From: Planctomycetaceae bacterium
Lineage (GTDB): Bacteria; Planctomycetota; Planctomycetia; Pirellulales; Pirellulaceae
Length of the DNA: 26,609 bases
Reading direction: 5' to 3'
NCBI GenBank assembly: GCA_002862265.1
Contig: PKCQ01000100.1
Coordinates: forward strand, 1 to 26,609
The position numbers were made by a program, and so were the translations under genes. Shown here in pieces: positions 9,001-16,207 of the stretch (position 1 is the stretch's first letter; each line of letters starts with the position of its first letter). The notes beneath the pieces are model-generated. The model was not told the DNA's origin. It worked only from the letters and a program-made list of their open reading frames with translations, and searched no databases.

Positions 9001-12000
9001 TGCAAGGGATTGCTCTTTCCAGCTGTAGCGGTAAATCAGATCTTCGGTGCTCTCGACAGTGGAGCCGCCTGCGACACGCATGCTCTTGAAATCACGAATC
9101 GAAGCACAGAGCATGCCGTCTTTATCATAAATGTCCAAGTCACAGATCATGTACTTCTTCGATTTGCTGTGCATTCGAGTATGCACTGTCAGGCAATCAA
9201 TTGCCGGGCGATAAAAATTGAACTCGCCAATTTCAACTGGCAGATATAGCCCGTCCAGCACATCGTCGAAATTGTAGTCTGCGGCAATCATGCTGTGGAA
9301 GCAGCTATCCAGCATGGCTGGATGCAGTAGGTAGCCTTTGTTGTCGCCATGTAACTCGTCGGCTACAAGACGTATCTGGCAGAGTGCTTCTGTGTCGCGG
9401 CGAACACCGCTCTCGATCCCCTGGAATCGTGAGCCGTATTTTAGTCCGAGGTCCGCACAGTAGTCGTACAAGCGATTGCGATCAAAGGCGTCGCTGCACC
9501 GCGAATGAATTTCGTCGAGTTCCTTCGAGAATTGCTCCTCTAAGATTCTGGCTGAGGCTGGTCGATCTGCACTTGGTCGCAAAGTTGCCAGCGATTGCCA
9601 TTCGGATTCATTGCAGCTTCGAACCGCAAGTTGCAATTGCATTCGGGCTGCATCATAACTCGTTTCGATCCAATGCGGATCGTCTGCGGCTAGGATGCAA
9701 GGTTTGCGCAGCTGAATTCGTTCCAGACGCACTTGATCGCTATCGTGGATCTGTCTTGAGGCCGCGACGGCGCTTTCCAACATGGCGGCGGCTGGATAGA
9801 CACAAGTCTCGCGAACACGGTGATCTGCCAGATAGCTTTGTAGCTTCAAGTCCAATCGGCTCTGCCAAACTTGTCCTGGCCGATCGCTCCTTTCGCCGAG
9901 CAAAGGGTGGACGCTTGCGGCCAAGCGTGTGTTCCGTGATTCGAGCGACTCGGACCACAGGTCCTGGCTCTGGAAGGGATACGTCGGCAAAAAAATCTTG
10001 CGTATCGGCCGATTATAAAACCCCGCCCAGTCGATGTCGAAGCCGAGCGAATACAAACTTCCTAGCGACTTAGTCATCGCCACCAAATCATCTTGCTGCC
10101 TACTGAGCGAGGGCACCGAACGGACGGACTTGTTCGCTGCTTGAAAGCACTCGTTGATTGCGTAGGCAAGAACGGGATGTGGCCCAATCTCTACAACCAA
10201 CCCGTACTCTTCCGCCGCCAAGTACTCCATCGCTTCGCTGAAGCGTACGGCCTGGCGAACATTTCGCCACCAGTAGTCAGCGTCTACTTCAACGCCATCG
10301 GACAGTTTACCAGTGACTGTTGAGATCAAAGAGGTGTGGGTTTTCTTGGGTTTGATGTGCGCGAGCGCACGTTTGAGTTCTTGTTGAACTGGCTCCATTT
10401 GTGGACTGTGGAAAGCATATTCGACGGCCAGAGGCCTGCAGAAAATTCCAGCTTCGTCCAGCTTCGTTGCAAGTTGCTCGATGGAGTTTTTCTCGCCCGA
10501 AATGGTAATGGAAGTCGGACCGTTGATCGCAGCAATTCCAATTTCATTCTCAGAGCCTGCGATCCATTGAGGTACTTCATCAGGCGAGATTCCGGCAGCC
10601 AGCATTGCTCCTTGAGATGAGGCCAAGTCCATCGTACGCCCACGATGAAAGGCAACGCAGCAAGCGTCTTCCCAGGACAAAGCTCCACTCAAATAGGCTG
10701 CTGCAATTTCGCCAACACTGTGTCCGACGATTGCCGACGGCTTGACGCCCCAACTCTCCCAAATGGCAGCTACGGCTACTTGGATGGCGAAGATACTGGG
10801 CTGAGCGATCGAAGTTCGCTGCATCTGCGAGTCTTCTTCGCTGCGTGTCAGCTCTTCGAGCAAAGACCAATCACCATATTTCGAAAACTCGGTATCGCAC
10901 TTCTTTATAACAGAGCGAAAGGCTGGAGAGTAGCGGAGTAAGCCACGTCCCATCGCCCACCATTGGGGCCCCTGCCCTGAGCAGACGAACACGGGGCCTT
11001 TAGGGAGACGAGCTGAGCTGAATCCTTCGGCGAATTCTTCAGGCGTCGAAGCGGCAAGAGCACGCAACTCTTCGATCAACTCTTTCCGGCTACTCGCACA
11101 AACGGTCGCGCGTTGCGATTGATGACTTCGGCGATGTGCGACATACCCAGCCAACTCCGGCAGTTGGAATTGATTGTTCTTCTCGAGCCAATCTGCATAC
11201 TGGCTGGCAAGCTGCACTAATGCTGATTTACTGCGAGCCGACAGAGGCAGCAAGATCGGTGCGGTAAGTGGTTTTTCCTCTGCATCAGATGGAGGCGACA
11301 TCATCGAATGCGAGGCGGCCTGCGTGCTAGTTGGAGCCTGCTCCAAAATCACGTGTGCGTTCGCACCACCGTATCCAAATCCATTGACTCCAGCAATGCG
11401 GCTCACCTCGGAGTCCCATGGCTGCGACTCGCGAGGCACTTGTAAGTTCAAGGCATCGAAGTCAATATCGGGATTAGCATTCTCGAAGTGCAAGTGAGCT
11501 GGAATGCGACGGTGGTGCAATGCCAACGCCACTTTGATGACACTCGCAATGCCAGCACCGGCTTCTAAGTGCCCGATGTTGGTCTTCACTGAGCCTATGC
11601 GGCAAGGTTGCTGAGAATCACGCCGTTCGCTAAGCACAGATCCCAACGCGCGTGCTTCGATTGGGTCTCCAACTGGAGTGCCGGTACCGTGAGCTTCTAC
11701 GTATTGCACCTGAGCAGGGGCGATGTTCGCCTTTGCACAGGCTGTTCGCAGCAGCGATTCCTGGGCAGCTTGGCTCGGTACAGTCATGCCGGGTGTGCGG
11801 CCATCTTGGTTGAGAGCTGTAGCTCGAATGACAGCGTAGATGTCGTCTTTGTCACGGGTAGCGGCCGTGAGTGGCTTGAGCAGAATCATGCCTGCTCCCT
11901 CACTGCGCACATATCCATTTGCTCGGGCGTCAAAAGTCTTGCAGCGACCGTCAGGAGAAAGCACACCTAGTTGGCTGAAGGCCACGTAGAAGTCCGGCAT

Positions 12001-12657
12001 TAGCAACGCGTTGACTCCCCCAGTCAAAGCCATCTTAGCATCGCCGCGCCAAATTGACTCGGCAGCCATATGCAGTGCGACCAAGGAGGAGGAGCAGGCC
12101 GTATCGACGGCAACACTTGGCCCGCGAAGGTCAAAGCAATACGAAATTCGATTCGCCGCAATACTCGACGATCCACCGGTGTTGGAATAAGCGTCAATGA
12201 CTCCGCGATCCTGGTAGCTTAAGCCTGCAACAGCGTAGTCGAAACTGGAGATTCCGACAAAGACGGAGACCGGTTCTCCTGCGAGTTTCTCTGCTGGCTG
12301 TCCCGCATCTTCCATGGCGCGGTAAGCAACTTCTAGCAGCATACGTTGCTGCGGGTCCATGCTGGCCGCTTCGCGAGGTGAGATTCCAAACAGCTGTGGG
12401 TCGAAGGACTCGATACCGTCGACGTAACCACCCCACTTACTTTGCGTTTTTCCAGGTAGAATTTGATCGGCCGCATAGAACTTCTGCAAGTTCCAGCGTT
12501 CCTCTGGTGTCTCAGAAATCGCATCGGTGCCCGAGTCCAAAAGTTTCCAGTACGCTTCTGGGCTGTTGGATGCACCTGGAAAGCGGCAGCCGAGTCCGAT
12601 AATTGCAAGCGGTTCTGGGACGCTGCTCTCGCGGAGTGGATTCTTTGATGTTTGCAT
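6085..12657 (-). CDS. Type I polyketide synthase, one fully reducing module, KS-AT-DH-ER-KR-ACP
   Basis: A 2190-residue PKS module that extends an acyl chain and reduces it completely. Domains: KS with DTACSSS near 187, HGTGT near 322 and NIGHLE near 361; AT with GHSVGE near 646 and a YAFHS specificity motif; DH with HRVRETCVYP near 946 and the partner Asp in LDSCFH near 1116; a structural KR segment with no methyltransferase motif; ER with HSASGGVG near 1592; KR with GGLGGFG near 1797 and the Ser/Tyr/Asn set around FSSLSSV...NYSAAN near 1930; ACP with GLDSLM (Ser near 2100). The DH histidine motif has Glu where most DH domains have Gly (HxxxGxxxxP). The KR has LED at the LDD position, suggesting B-type stereochemistry. 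YAFHS is closer to malonyl (HAFH) than to methylmalonyl (YASH) selectivity, but this is weak. The acidic tail EQVEELLAQMLRDES may dock to the NRPS. Whether the module acts once or iteratively cannot be told from sequence. Confidence 0.97.
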   Translation of the reverse strand: MQTSKNPLRESSVPEPLAIIGLGCRFPGASNSPEAYWKLLDSGTDAISETPEERWNLQKFYAADQILPGKTQSKWGGYVDGIESFDPQLFGISPREAASMDPQQRMLLEVAYRAMEDAGQPAEKLAGEPVSVFVGISSFDYAVAGLSYQDRGVIDAYSNTGGSSSIAANRISYCFDLRGPSVAVDTACSSSLVALHMAAESIWRGDAKMALTGGVNALLMPDFYVAFSQLGVLSPDGRCKTFDARANGYVRSEGAGMILLKPLTAATRDKDDIYAVIRATALNQDGRTPGMTVPSQAAQESLLRTACAKANIAPAQVQYVEAHGTGTPVGDPIEARALGSVLSERRDSQQPCRIGSVKTNIGHLEAGAGIASVIKVALALHHRRIPAHLHFENANPDIDFDALNLQVPRESQPWDSEVSRIAGVNGFGYGGANAHVILEQAPTSTQAASHSMMSPPSDAEEKPLTAPILLPLSARSKSALVQLASQYADWLEKNNQFQLPELAGYVAHRRSHQSQRATVCASSRKELIEELRALAASTPEEFAEGFSSARLPKGPVFVCSGQGPQWWAMGRGLLRYSPAFRSVIKKCDTEFSKYGDWSLLEELTRSEEDSQMQRTSIAQPSIFAIQVAVAAIWESWGVKPSAIVGHSVGEIAAAYLSGALSWEDACCVAFHRGRTMDLASSQGAMLAAGISPDEVPQWIAGSENEIGIAAINGPTSITISGEKNSIEQLATKLDEAGIFCRPLAVEYAFHSPQMEPVQQELKRALAHIKPKKTHTSLISTVTGKLSDGVEVDADYWWRNVRQAVRFSEAMEYLAAEEYGLVVEIGPHPVLAYAINECFQAANKSVRSVPSLSRQQDDLVAMTKSLGSLYSLGFDIDWAGFYNRPIRKIFLPTYPFQSQDLWSESLESRNTRLAASVHPLLGERSDRPGQVWQSRLDLKLQSYLADHRVRETCVYPAAAMLESAVAASRQIHDSDQVRLERIQLRKPCILAADDPHWIETSYDAARMQLQLAVRSCNESEWQSLATLRPSADRPASARILEEQFSKELDEIHSRCSDAFDRNRLYDYCADLGLKYGSRFQGIESGVRRDTEALCQIRLVADELHGDNKGYLLHPAMLDSCFHSMIAADYNFDDVLDGLYLPVEIGEFNFYRPAIDCLTVHTRMHSKSKKYMICDLDIYDKDGMLCASIRDFKSMRVAGGSTVESTEDLIYRYSWKEQSLASEATQEPGEPSRWMLFMDDAGCGRELAARLTQRGGEVIEVYRNGTSVAQTRADFYQIDPEDLDSFKSTFRDLAEQQKIPDHIVYLWGLDAPSVDQLNVVDLDDSTALTSLAPMHLVQAWNELSAGTVANLSIITSGAQSRNGTPEDTAISQGPLVGFGRVIVIEYGPFRSKLIDLPATLAAEDLDNLLRELISGDEEDEILWREGQPFVNRFGPQAGTPVSSLAAEQLPCQLRVGQSSGVEELHYATKAQLPLEEGQVEIEVLASGLNFSDVMKALDLYPGLPDGPVELGAECSGRISRVAEGSPWKVGDEVLAVAPGSFATHVVVNESLVARKPINLTHEQAATIPIAFLTADYAMNQCAHLKSGDSILIHSASGGVGLAAMQLAKIQEIEVLATAGTHEKRMFVREKGAKHVMDSRSLAFADETMQSTQGAGVDAVLNSLPGEAIPKGLSTLKTGGRFLEIGKRDIYTDGALGLYPFRNNLAMFAIDLDQLFKQKPKRMGEMLERLVPRFESGELEPLPITSFASDDTVGAFRFMQQGKHIGKVVVDYSKRPSDIHVGEYAPLELDSHATYWIAGGLGGFGLQIARWMVEKGAKHLVLSGRSRTPRPEAEPVIAELRQAGVHIELLPADITKPEDVEQVLETIDAEMPVLKGVIHTAMVLEDKLLVDLDRETLERVLRPKALGGWNLHQATRELDLDLFVLFSSLSSVFGHAGQANYSAANAFLDSLAYHRRASGLPATVMNWGHLGEVGYLAEREQLGQRLERQGVLSFTVDQATACLEYALQMASLQLSVLRMDWSLWRGLGITSRMSPRFAHLLQNVNEAESDASENLSASQLRSAAAQHRVVLVGNMVRSKIGSLLGISAENIDSERALLEMGLDSLMAVEMRNWIEGQMEINLPIATLMRSESLTRVIEAISETIEDGAGLTGEVEIEPETVSSTEAEAMLEQLPDMAPEQVEELLAQMLRDES

Positions 12658-12670
12658 GATCGTCTCACTC

Positions 12671-12688
12671 GCCGCAGTCTTTTGCGGC
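12671..12688 (-). other. Small hairpin just upstream of the PKS start
   Basis: A perfect 6-base-pair stem (GCCGCA/TGCGGC) with a 6-base loop ends 13 bases before the PKS ATG on the mRNA strand. No T-run follows, so it is unlikely to be a terminator. It might affect ribosome access to the PKS start, whose Shine-Dalgarno sequence is weak (GTGAGACG). Function is unproven. Confidence 0.3.
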
Positions 12689-12778
12689 TTAACTTGTCAG
12701 TGAACGGCGAGTTCGCTTGCCATTCGGTTTGGTTGCGGACACGGTGGGTGCGTTTGACTTAGTTTTTTGGTACTCTCG

Positions 12779-13972
12779 CTAACCTTCGCGAAAAGCCTCT
12801 GTTGGCAGCAAAGCCGCTGCGCGCCAAGCTGGAAGGATGGCTCCCAACAGGCCAATTCCAATCGCCAAGAAAAATCCTTGTGCGATTACGTTGATTCCAA
12901 TTGAAGGACTCAAGATTCCTTTCGCAGCCGGAGCTTGACTCAGGCCCCACGTCATGCCGATTGCCAAAAGCGTGCCAAGTCCGCCAGCTAAAAGGCTCAT
13001 TCCACAGGATTCGAGCAGAATCATTCGAATCACGCGCGATTTGGTCCAACCGATCGCACGCAGAATGCCAATTTCCTTTGTCCGTTCCATGACGCTCGTC
13101 AGCATCGTGTTCAGCGTTCCGATCGTACCGATCACCAAAGCAATGACGCCTGTCATCCAAGCCATTCCACCCGCGAGTTGCATTCGAGTGTCATTCTCGA
13201 CGAACTCCTTGGTGGCCAAAGGCAGCAATTTGGCGTCGAGGCCTTGTATCTTTTCAATTGCCAATTCCGCCTTATCACCGGACATGTCCGGATTCAAAAC
13301 CACGTTGATGTAAGTTGCTTGGCCTTGCCGGTCCGTCAGTTCCTGCAGCGTATCGAGTGGCAGGAGCATCGAGCCGTTTTCCCACGTGCTCGGACTTCGA
13401 TAAACATTCGCTATTCGATACGACTGCTCGAAAATCAGCACTTCATCGCCCACTTTCGCTTGAACGCGATCTGCTAGATGAACGCCAAGCATGAGCTGAT
13501 GTCGAATTGACTGCGTTGGCTCAGATTCGATTTCGCCATTTTCGGGGGCGAGATCTTCGTCCGCAGCGAGGGTTTCATCAGCCGCAGCGCGGGGCACTTC
13601 AAACTCATAATCTTCAAGGAGCCAAGAATCGCTGGCGATGCCCATGGTTGGGATGTCGTAGATGCCTTCTTCTTCCAGGGGCAGCATGTCGAGCAGGACC
13701 GCCGCCGCTCGCTCCACTTCTGCGAGTTTGACGATTTTATCGACATATTTCTGGTCAACGGCACTGCTTAGCCGATCCGCACCTCCTTGACGCGAAACCA
13801 CCACGTCAACGGAATGAGCCGCGTAGACATCTGCAAAGGAACGCGTGAATCCGTCCGCGATGCCAAGCAAGGCAACTACAGATGCTATAGCGGTTGTAAG
13901 TGCAACGAGCGTTAGCGCAGAACGTGACTTCCTGCGCATCACGTTTCTCATTACCAACTGCCAGAACTTCAT
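12779..13972 (-). CDS. ABC transporter permease, MacB/FtsX (DevC-like) type
   Basis: A 397-residue inner-membrane permease of the MacB/FtsX superfamily, which works with a separate ATPase and usually a periplasmic adaptor. A first membrane segment lies at about 20-42 (TLVALTTAIASVVALLGIA) after a basic N-terminus. It is followed by a large periplasmic domain (about 45-265). Three more membrane segments sit in the C-terminal FtsX domain, around 275-295, 325-345 and 365-385, with the characteristic MLTSVMERTKEIGILRAIGW loop between them. Four-segment topology and length fit the family. The gene lies 121 bases upstream of the PKS on the same strand and is probably co-transcribed, suggesting export of the PKS-NRPS product. 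No ATP-binding subunit lies on either side, so its ATPase must be encoded elsewhere. An alternative role in lipoprotein or lipid handling unrelated to the cluster is possible. Confidence 0.9.
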   Translation of the reverse strand: MKFWQLVMRNVMRRKSRSALTLVALTTAIASVVALLGIADGFTRSFADVYAAHSVDVVVSRQGGADRLSSAVDQKYVDKIVKLAEVERAAAVLLDMLPLEEEGIYDIPTMGIASDSWLLEDYEFEVPRAAADETLAADEDLAPENGEIESEPTQSIRHQLMLGVHLADRVQAKVGDEVLIFEQSYRIANVYRSPSTWENGSMLLPLDTLQELTDRQGQATYINVVLNPDMSGDKAELAIEKIQGLDAKLLPLATKEFVENDTRMQLAGGMAWMTGVIALVIGTIGTLNTMLTSVMERTKEIGILRAIGWTKSRVIRMILLESCGMSLLAGGLGTLLAIGMTWGLSQAPAAKGILSPSIGINVIAQGFFLAIGIGLLGAILPAWRAAALLPTEAFREG

Positions 13973-14455
13973 AGAACTCGATCAATGACTCATGTGGGAA
14001 CATTCGGAGTCGGGGGACTCGCGAGAAGTTGCGAGCGCATTTCCAATCACCCAAACGAACAATAATCCATTTCGGTCCCTCCTCTTTCCCTAGCTAGCAA
14101 AAGCCTCAGTTCTTCCGAGCATTTGAATGGAGCAGGCAAGGCGGGTACGCCAATTCGCGTTTGTCGCTACGACCGTACCTTGTCTGGTCTGGTAGAAATT
14201 TCCGAATACATGGTTGAGGGGGGCTGTGTGGAACTCAGGGCGTGGTGGAAGGTTAAGGGAGAAAGTTTCTAAGAGGAATTTCGGCATTGCTCCCGTCCGA
14301 TCTAACCCTGGGATAGTGCCGAATACGTAAGCTGGCTCTTCCTGGCCCATGGCCACAGCGAATTAAGCCGTTTGACACTGAATTCATTTAACGCCCCGCC
14401 GCAGGCGCCGGCTTGCTTGGCTTGTGAGATTGGCACCCATCGGAAAGGACTCCAG
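13973..14455. other. Divergent intergenic region
   Basis: About 480 bases separate the permease-PKS-NRPS locus (leftward) from the S49 lipoprotein gene (rightward), so promoters for both should lie here. I could not pick out convincing -35/-10 boxes. The only distinct element is one copy of the 40-base repeat at 14381-14420. A GTG-initiated minus-strand frame of 88 codons (14090-14356) is open but has no recognisable protein features and is not called as a gene. Confidence 0.5.
14381..14420 (+). repeat. 40-base dispersed repeat, copy 1
   Basis: This segment shares the pattern TCrTTTAAyrC-C--CCG-AGGC-CCGGCTTGC with two copies at 20106-20145 and 20156-20195. It contains an inverted core around GCCG...CGGC. 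Read in the frame of the downstream S49 gene it gives SFNAPPQAPAC, and a TTG at 14372 could extend that gene through it. The S49 gene nevertheless has a well placed ribosome binding site at its own ATG (14456), so the repeat is probably in the leader. Confidence 0.6.
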
Positions 14456-15562
14456 ATGAGCCGAAATGATCAGCTGTTTTGTCTGAATGCATGGGCACCA
14501 GTTCTTTCCCTCTGCTCATTCTTACTTTTCTCAGGGTGCGCTCACCGACCGATTCAAACCGTTGTTCGTGGCGGGATGAATATGAACGGTGACATGCGCA
14601 TGTCGGGGGGCATGACGATGGACGGTCAACTTTCGACTGTGATGAAGACTGATAACACAGCCTCGAGGCTCGCTTCCGTTCCTGTCTACGGATCGCAGCA
14701 TACAGCCTCACCAAGCGTTGTGGTGCTCGATGTGGACGGCATCCTGCTAAACAAAAACATTGCCGGACTCGGCTCTATGGGCGAAAACCCGGTCGCACTT
14801 TTTCGCGAGAAGCTAGATCACATTGCGGCTGATTCTTCGGTGTCAGCGATTGTGCTCAGAATCAACAGCCCAGGCGGCGGTGTGACGGCGTCGGACATCA
14901 TGGCTCGAGATTTGTTGCAGCTAAAAAACGAACGAAATATTCCAGTCGTTGCGTGTCTGATGGATGTTGGAGCCGGCGGAGGTTACTATTTGGCAAACTC
15001 GGCAGACCAAATCGTGGCTCATCCCACGTCGATTGTCGGCGGCATCGGAGTGATCTTGAATATCTATTTCTTGACGGACATGAGCACCTTTAGTGTTTCG
15101 TCGCAACCAGTTACGGCTGGCAGCAAGATCAACATGGCGACTCCCGATCGCGAGATGGAAGAATCCGAACGAGAAATCCTGCAATCGATTGCCGACAGTT
15201 TTCATCAGCGTTTCACGTCGCAGGTCCAGAGTCGCCGCGGATTGCCTGTGGGAGAGCACGAAATCTTCGATGGACGCGTGATGACAGCCGAAGATGCACT
15301 CGACAGCCGGCTTGTCGACCAACTTGGTTATTTGGACGATGCGGTGGTGCGAGCTCGCGAACTTGCGGGACTCCCATCAAATGCTCCGATCAAAATGTTG
15401 CGTCGCGACAAAGATCGGGCCTACACGCTGATGGATATAACGCCCAATGTTCCCACCATGTCATCACTTCTACCGCTGAAGATTCCCGGCCTGGATCGCA
15501 GTGAGATGCCGACTTTTCTTTACCTTTGGCAACCCGAACCCAGCATGACCACCGGACTGTAG
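14456..15562 (+). CDS. S49 (SppA-like) lipoprotein lacking the catalytic serine
   Basis: A 368-residue member of the signal-peptide-peptidase A family. The start is the ATG at 14456, with AAAGGA six bases upstream; the longer TTG-initiated frame is less likely. The N-terminus is a lipoprotein signal ending in LLFSGC near residue 25, so it should be membrane anchored outside the cytoplasm. The S49 core is clear: VVVLDVDGIL, IVLRINSPGGGV, GGYYLANSADQIVAHP, GGIGVI and IFDGRVMTAEDALDSRLVDQLGYLDDA. In active SppA the nucleophile is the Ser in A-S-G-G-Y; here the codon at 14975-14977 is GGC, giving A-G-G-G-Y (Gly174). The general-base lysine appears kept at Lys224 (TAGSKINM before PDREM). The protein is therefore probably not a serine protease and may act as a scaffold or binding protein. 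Between residues about 33 and 60 there is a Met/Gly-rich stretch (MNMNGDMRMSGGMTMDG). Confidence 0.9.
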   Translation: MSRNDQLFCLNAWAPVLSLCSFLLFSGCAHRPIQTVVRGGMNMNGDMRMSGGMTMDGQLSTVMKTDNTASRLASVPVYGSQHTASPSVVVLDVDGILLNKNIAGLGSMGENPVALFREKLDHIAADSSVSAIVLRINSPGGGVTASDIMARDLLQLKNERNIPVVACLMDVGAGGGYYLANSADQIVAHPTSIVGGIGVILNIYFLTDMSTFSVSSQPVTAGSKINMATPDREMEESEREILQSIADSFHQRFTSQVQSRRGLPVGEHEIFDGRVMTAEDALDSRLVDQLGYLDDAVVRARELAGLPSNAPIKMLRRDKDRAYTLMDITPNVPTMSSLLPLKIPGLDRSEMPTFLYLWQPEPSMTTGL

Positions 15563-16206
15563 CTTTTTTGTTGCCGACATGGATTTTCTTTGCGATTCGC
15601 CACGAGCAGCGTCGCAATGCTCAAGTGATTTGTTCACGGATGAAAGACATAGCAAATGCACATGAGAAGAGTTTAGCCGTAACTCTCTTGCATGAAATTA
15701 TCGAGGCGTACGCGATCAGACACTCAATAGTAGCGAAGCGGCCTTATTCACCTTTGAGAGAAGCTGTTTCGGCATCCGCATCCAGCCGCGTTCGAGTACA
15801 GGTTTAGAAGAACTGTTTTTACATGCGTTTGGGAACTCAATGTCCTTCACTGCCGTAACCTTTGGGCTAATAGTTGGGTATGAAGAAGGTTCCAAAGAGT
15901 AAGTCGATGATGGAGAAATGGCTGGCAAAGTTGACATCGATTGCTTCCTGCGCTAACTCATGACCCTAATGATTAAACCTGGTTCGCGCGATGATAAACG
16001 CAAGCCATTCAGCCAGAACCAAACGAACGGTTTTCGTGTCGAAACCTTCCGTTTGTAGCAGCATTCGATGACTCAAAAATTTGTAAAGGGCTGCCGCATT
16101 ACAAATACTTGCACGCTAGGTTCGTTTGCCCCGCCTCGTATCGTGGAGGCAGGAACCGAATTTGCAACGAATGCTGAGATCAGAGGTGGGATTCTGGCGA
16201 ATCCCA
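15563..16206. other. Convergent intergenic region with inverted repeats
   Basis: About 640 bases lie between the converging S49 and DUF1501 genes. No protein is recognisable. A 27-codon frame at 15880-15963 (MKKVPKSKSMMEKWLAKL...) has a possible start but nothing more to support it. An imperfect inverted repeat (arms 16020-16036 and 16040-16055, beginning CAAACG and ending CGTTTG) and the hairpin at 16186-16207 are the only structures seen. Confidence 0.5.
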
Positions 16207-16207
16207 C
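16186..16207 (-). terminator. Candidate hairpin terminator of the PSD1-DUF1501 unit
   Basis: A perfect 9-base-pair stem (GTGGGATTC/GAATCCCAC) with a 4-base loop overlaps the last base of the DUF1501 stop codon (16207-16209). The position fits transcription termination or 3' mRNA protection for the minus-strand pair. There is no following T-run, so classical intrinsic termination is doubtful. Confidence 0.5.

Noticed and set aside
9384..10073. Long plus-strand open frame of 229 codons inside the PKS
   Set aside because: It lies opposite the DH/AT part of an unambiguous PKS, has an Arg/Ser-rich composition and no family features, and is a shadow of the real gene.
12671..12688. Transcription terminator between the permease and the PKS
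   Set aside because: The hairpin has no T-run and sits immediately before the PKS start, which fits a leader structure better than termination.
14090..14356. Minus-strand 88-codon frame upstream of the permease
   Set aside because: GTG start without a ribosome site, no recognisable motif, signal or membrane segment; kept only as a note in the intergenic entry.
15526..15807. Plus-strand 93-codon frame overlapping the end of the S49 gene
   Set aside because: Overlaps a real gene in another frame, no ribosome site, and no protein-like pattern beyond chance.
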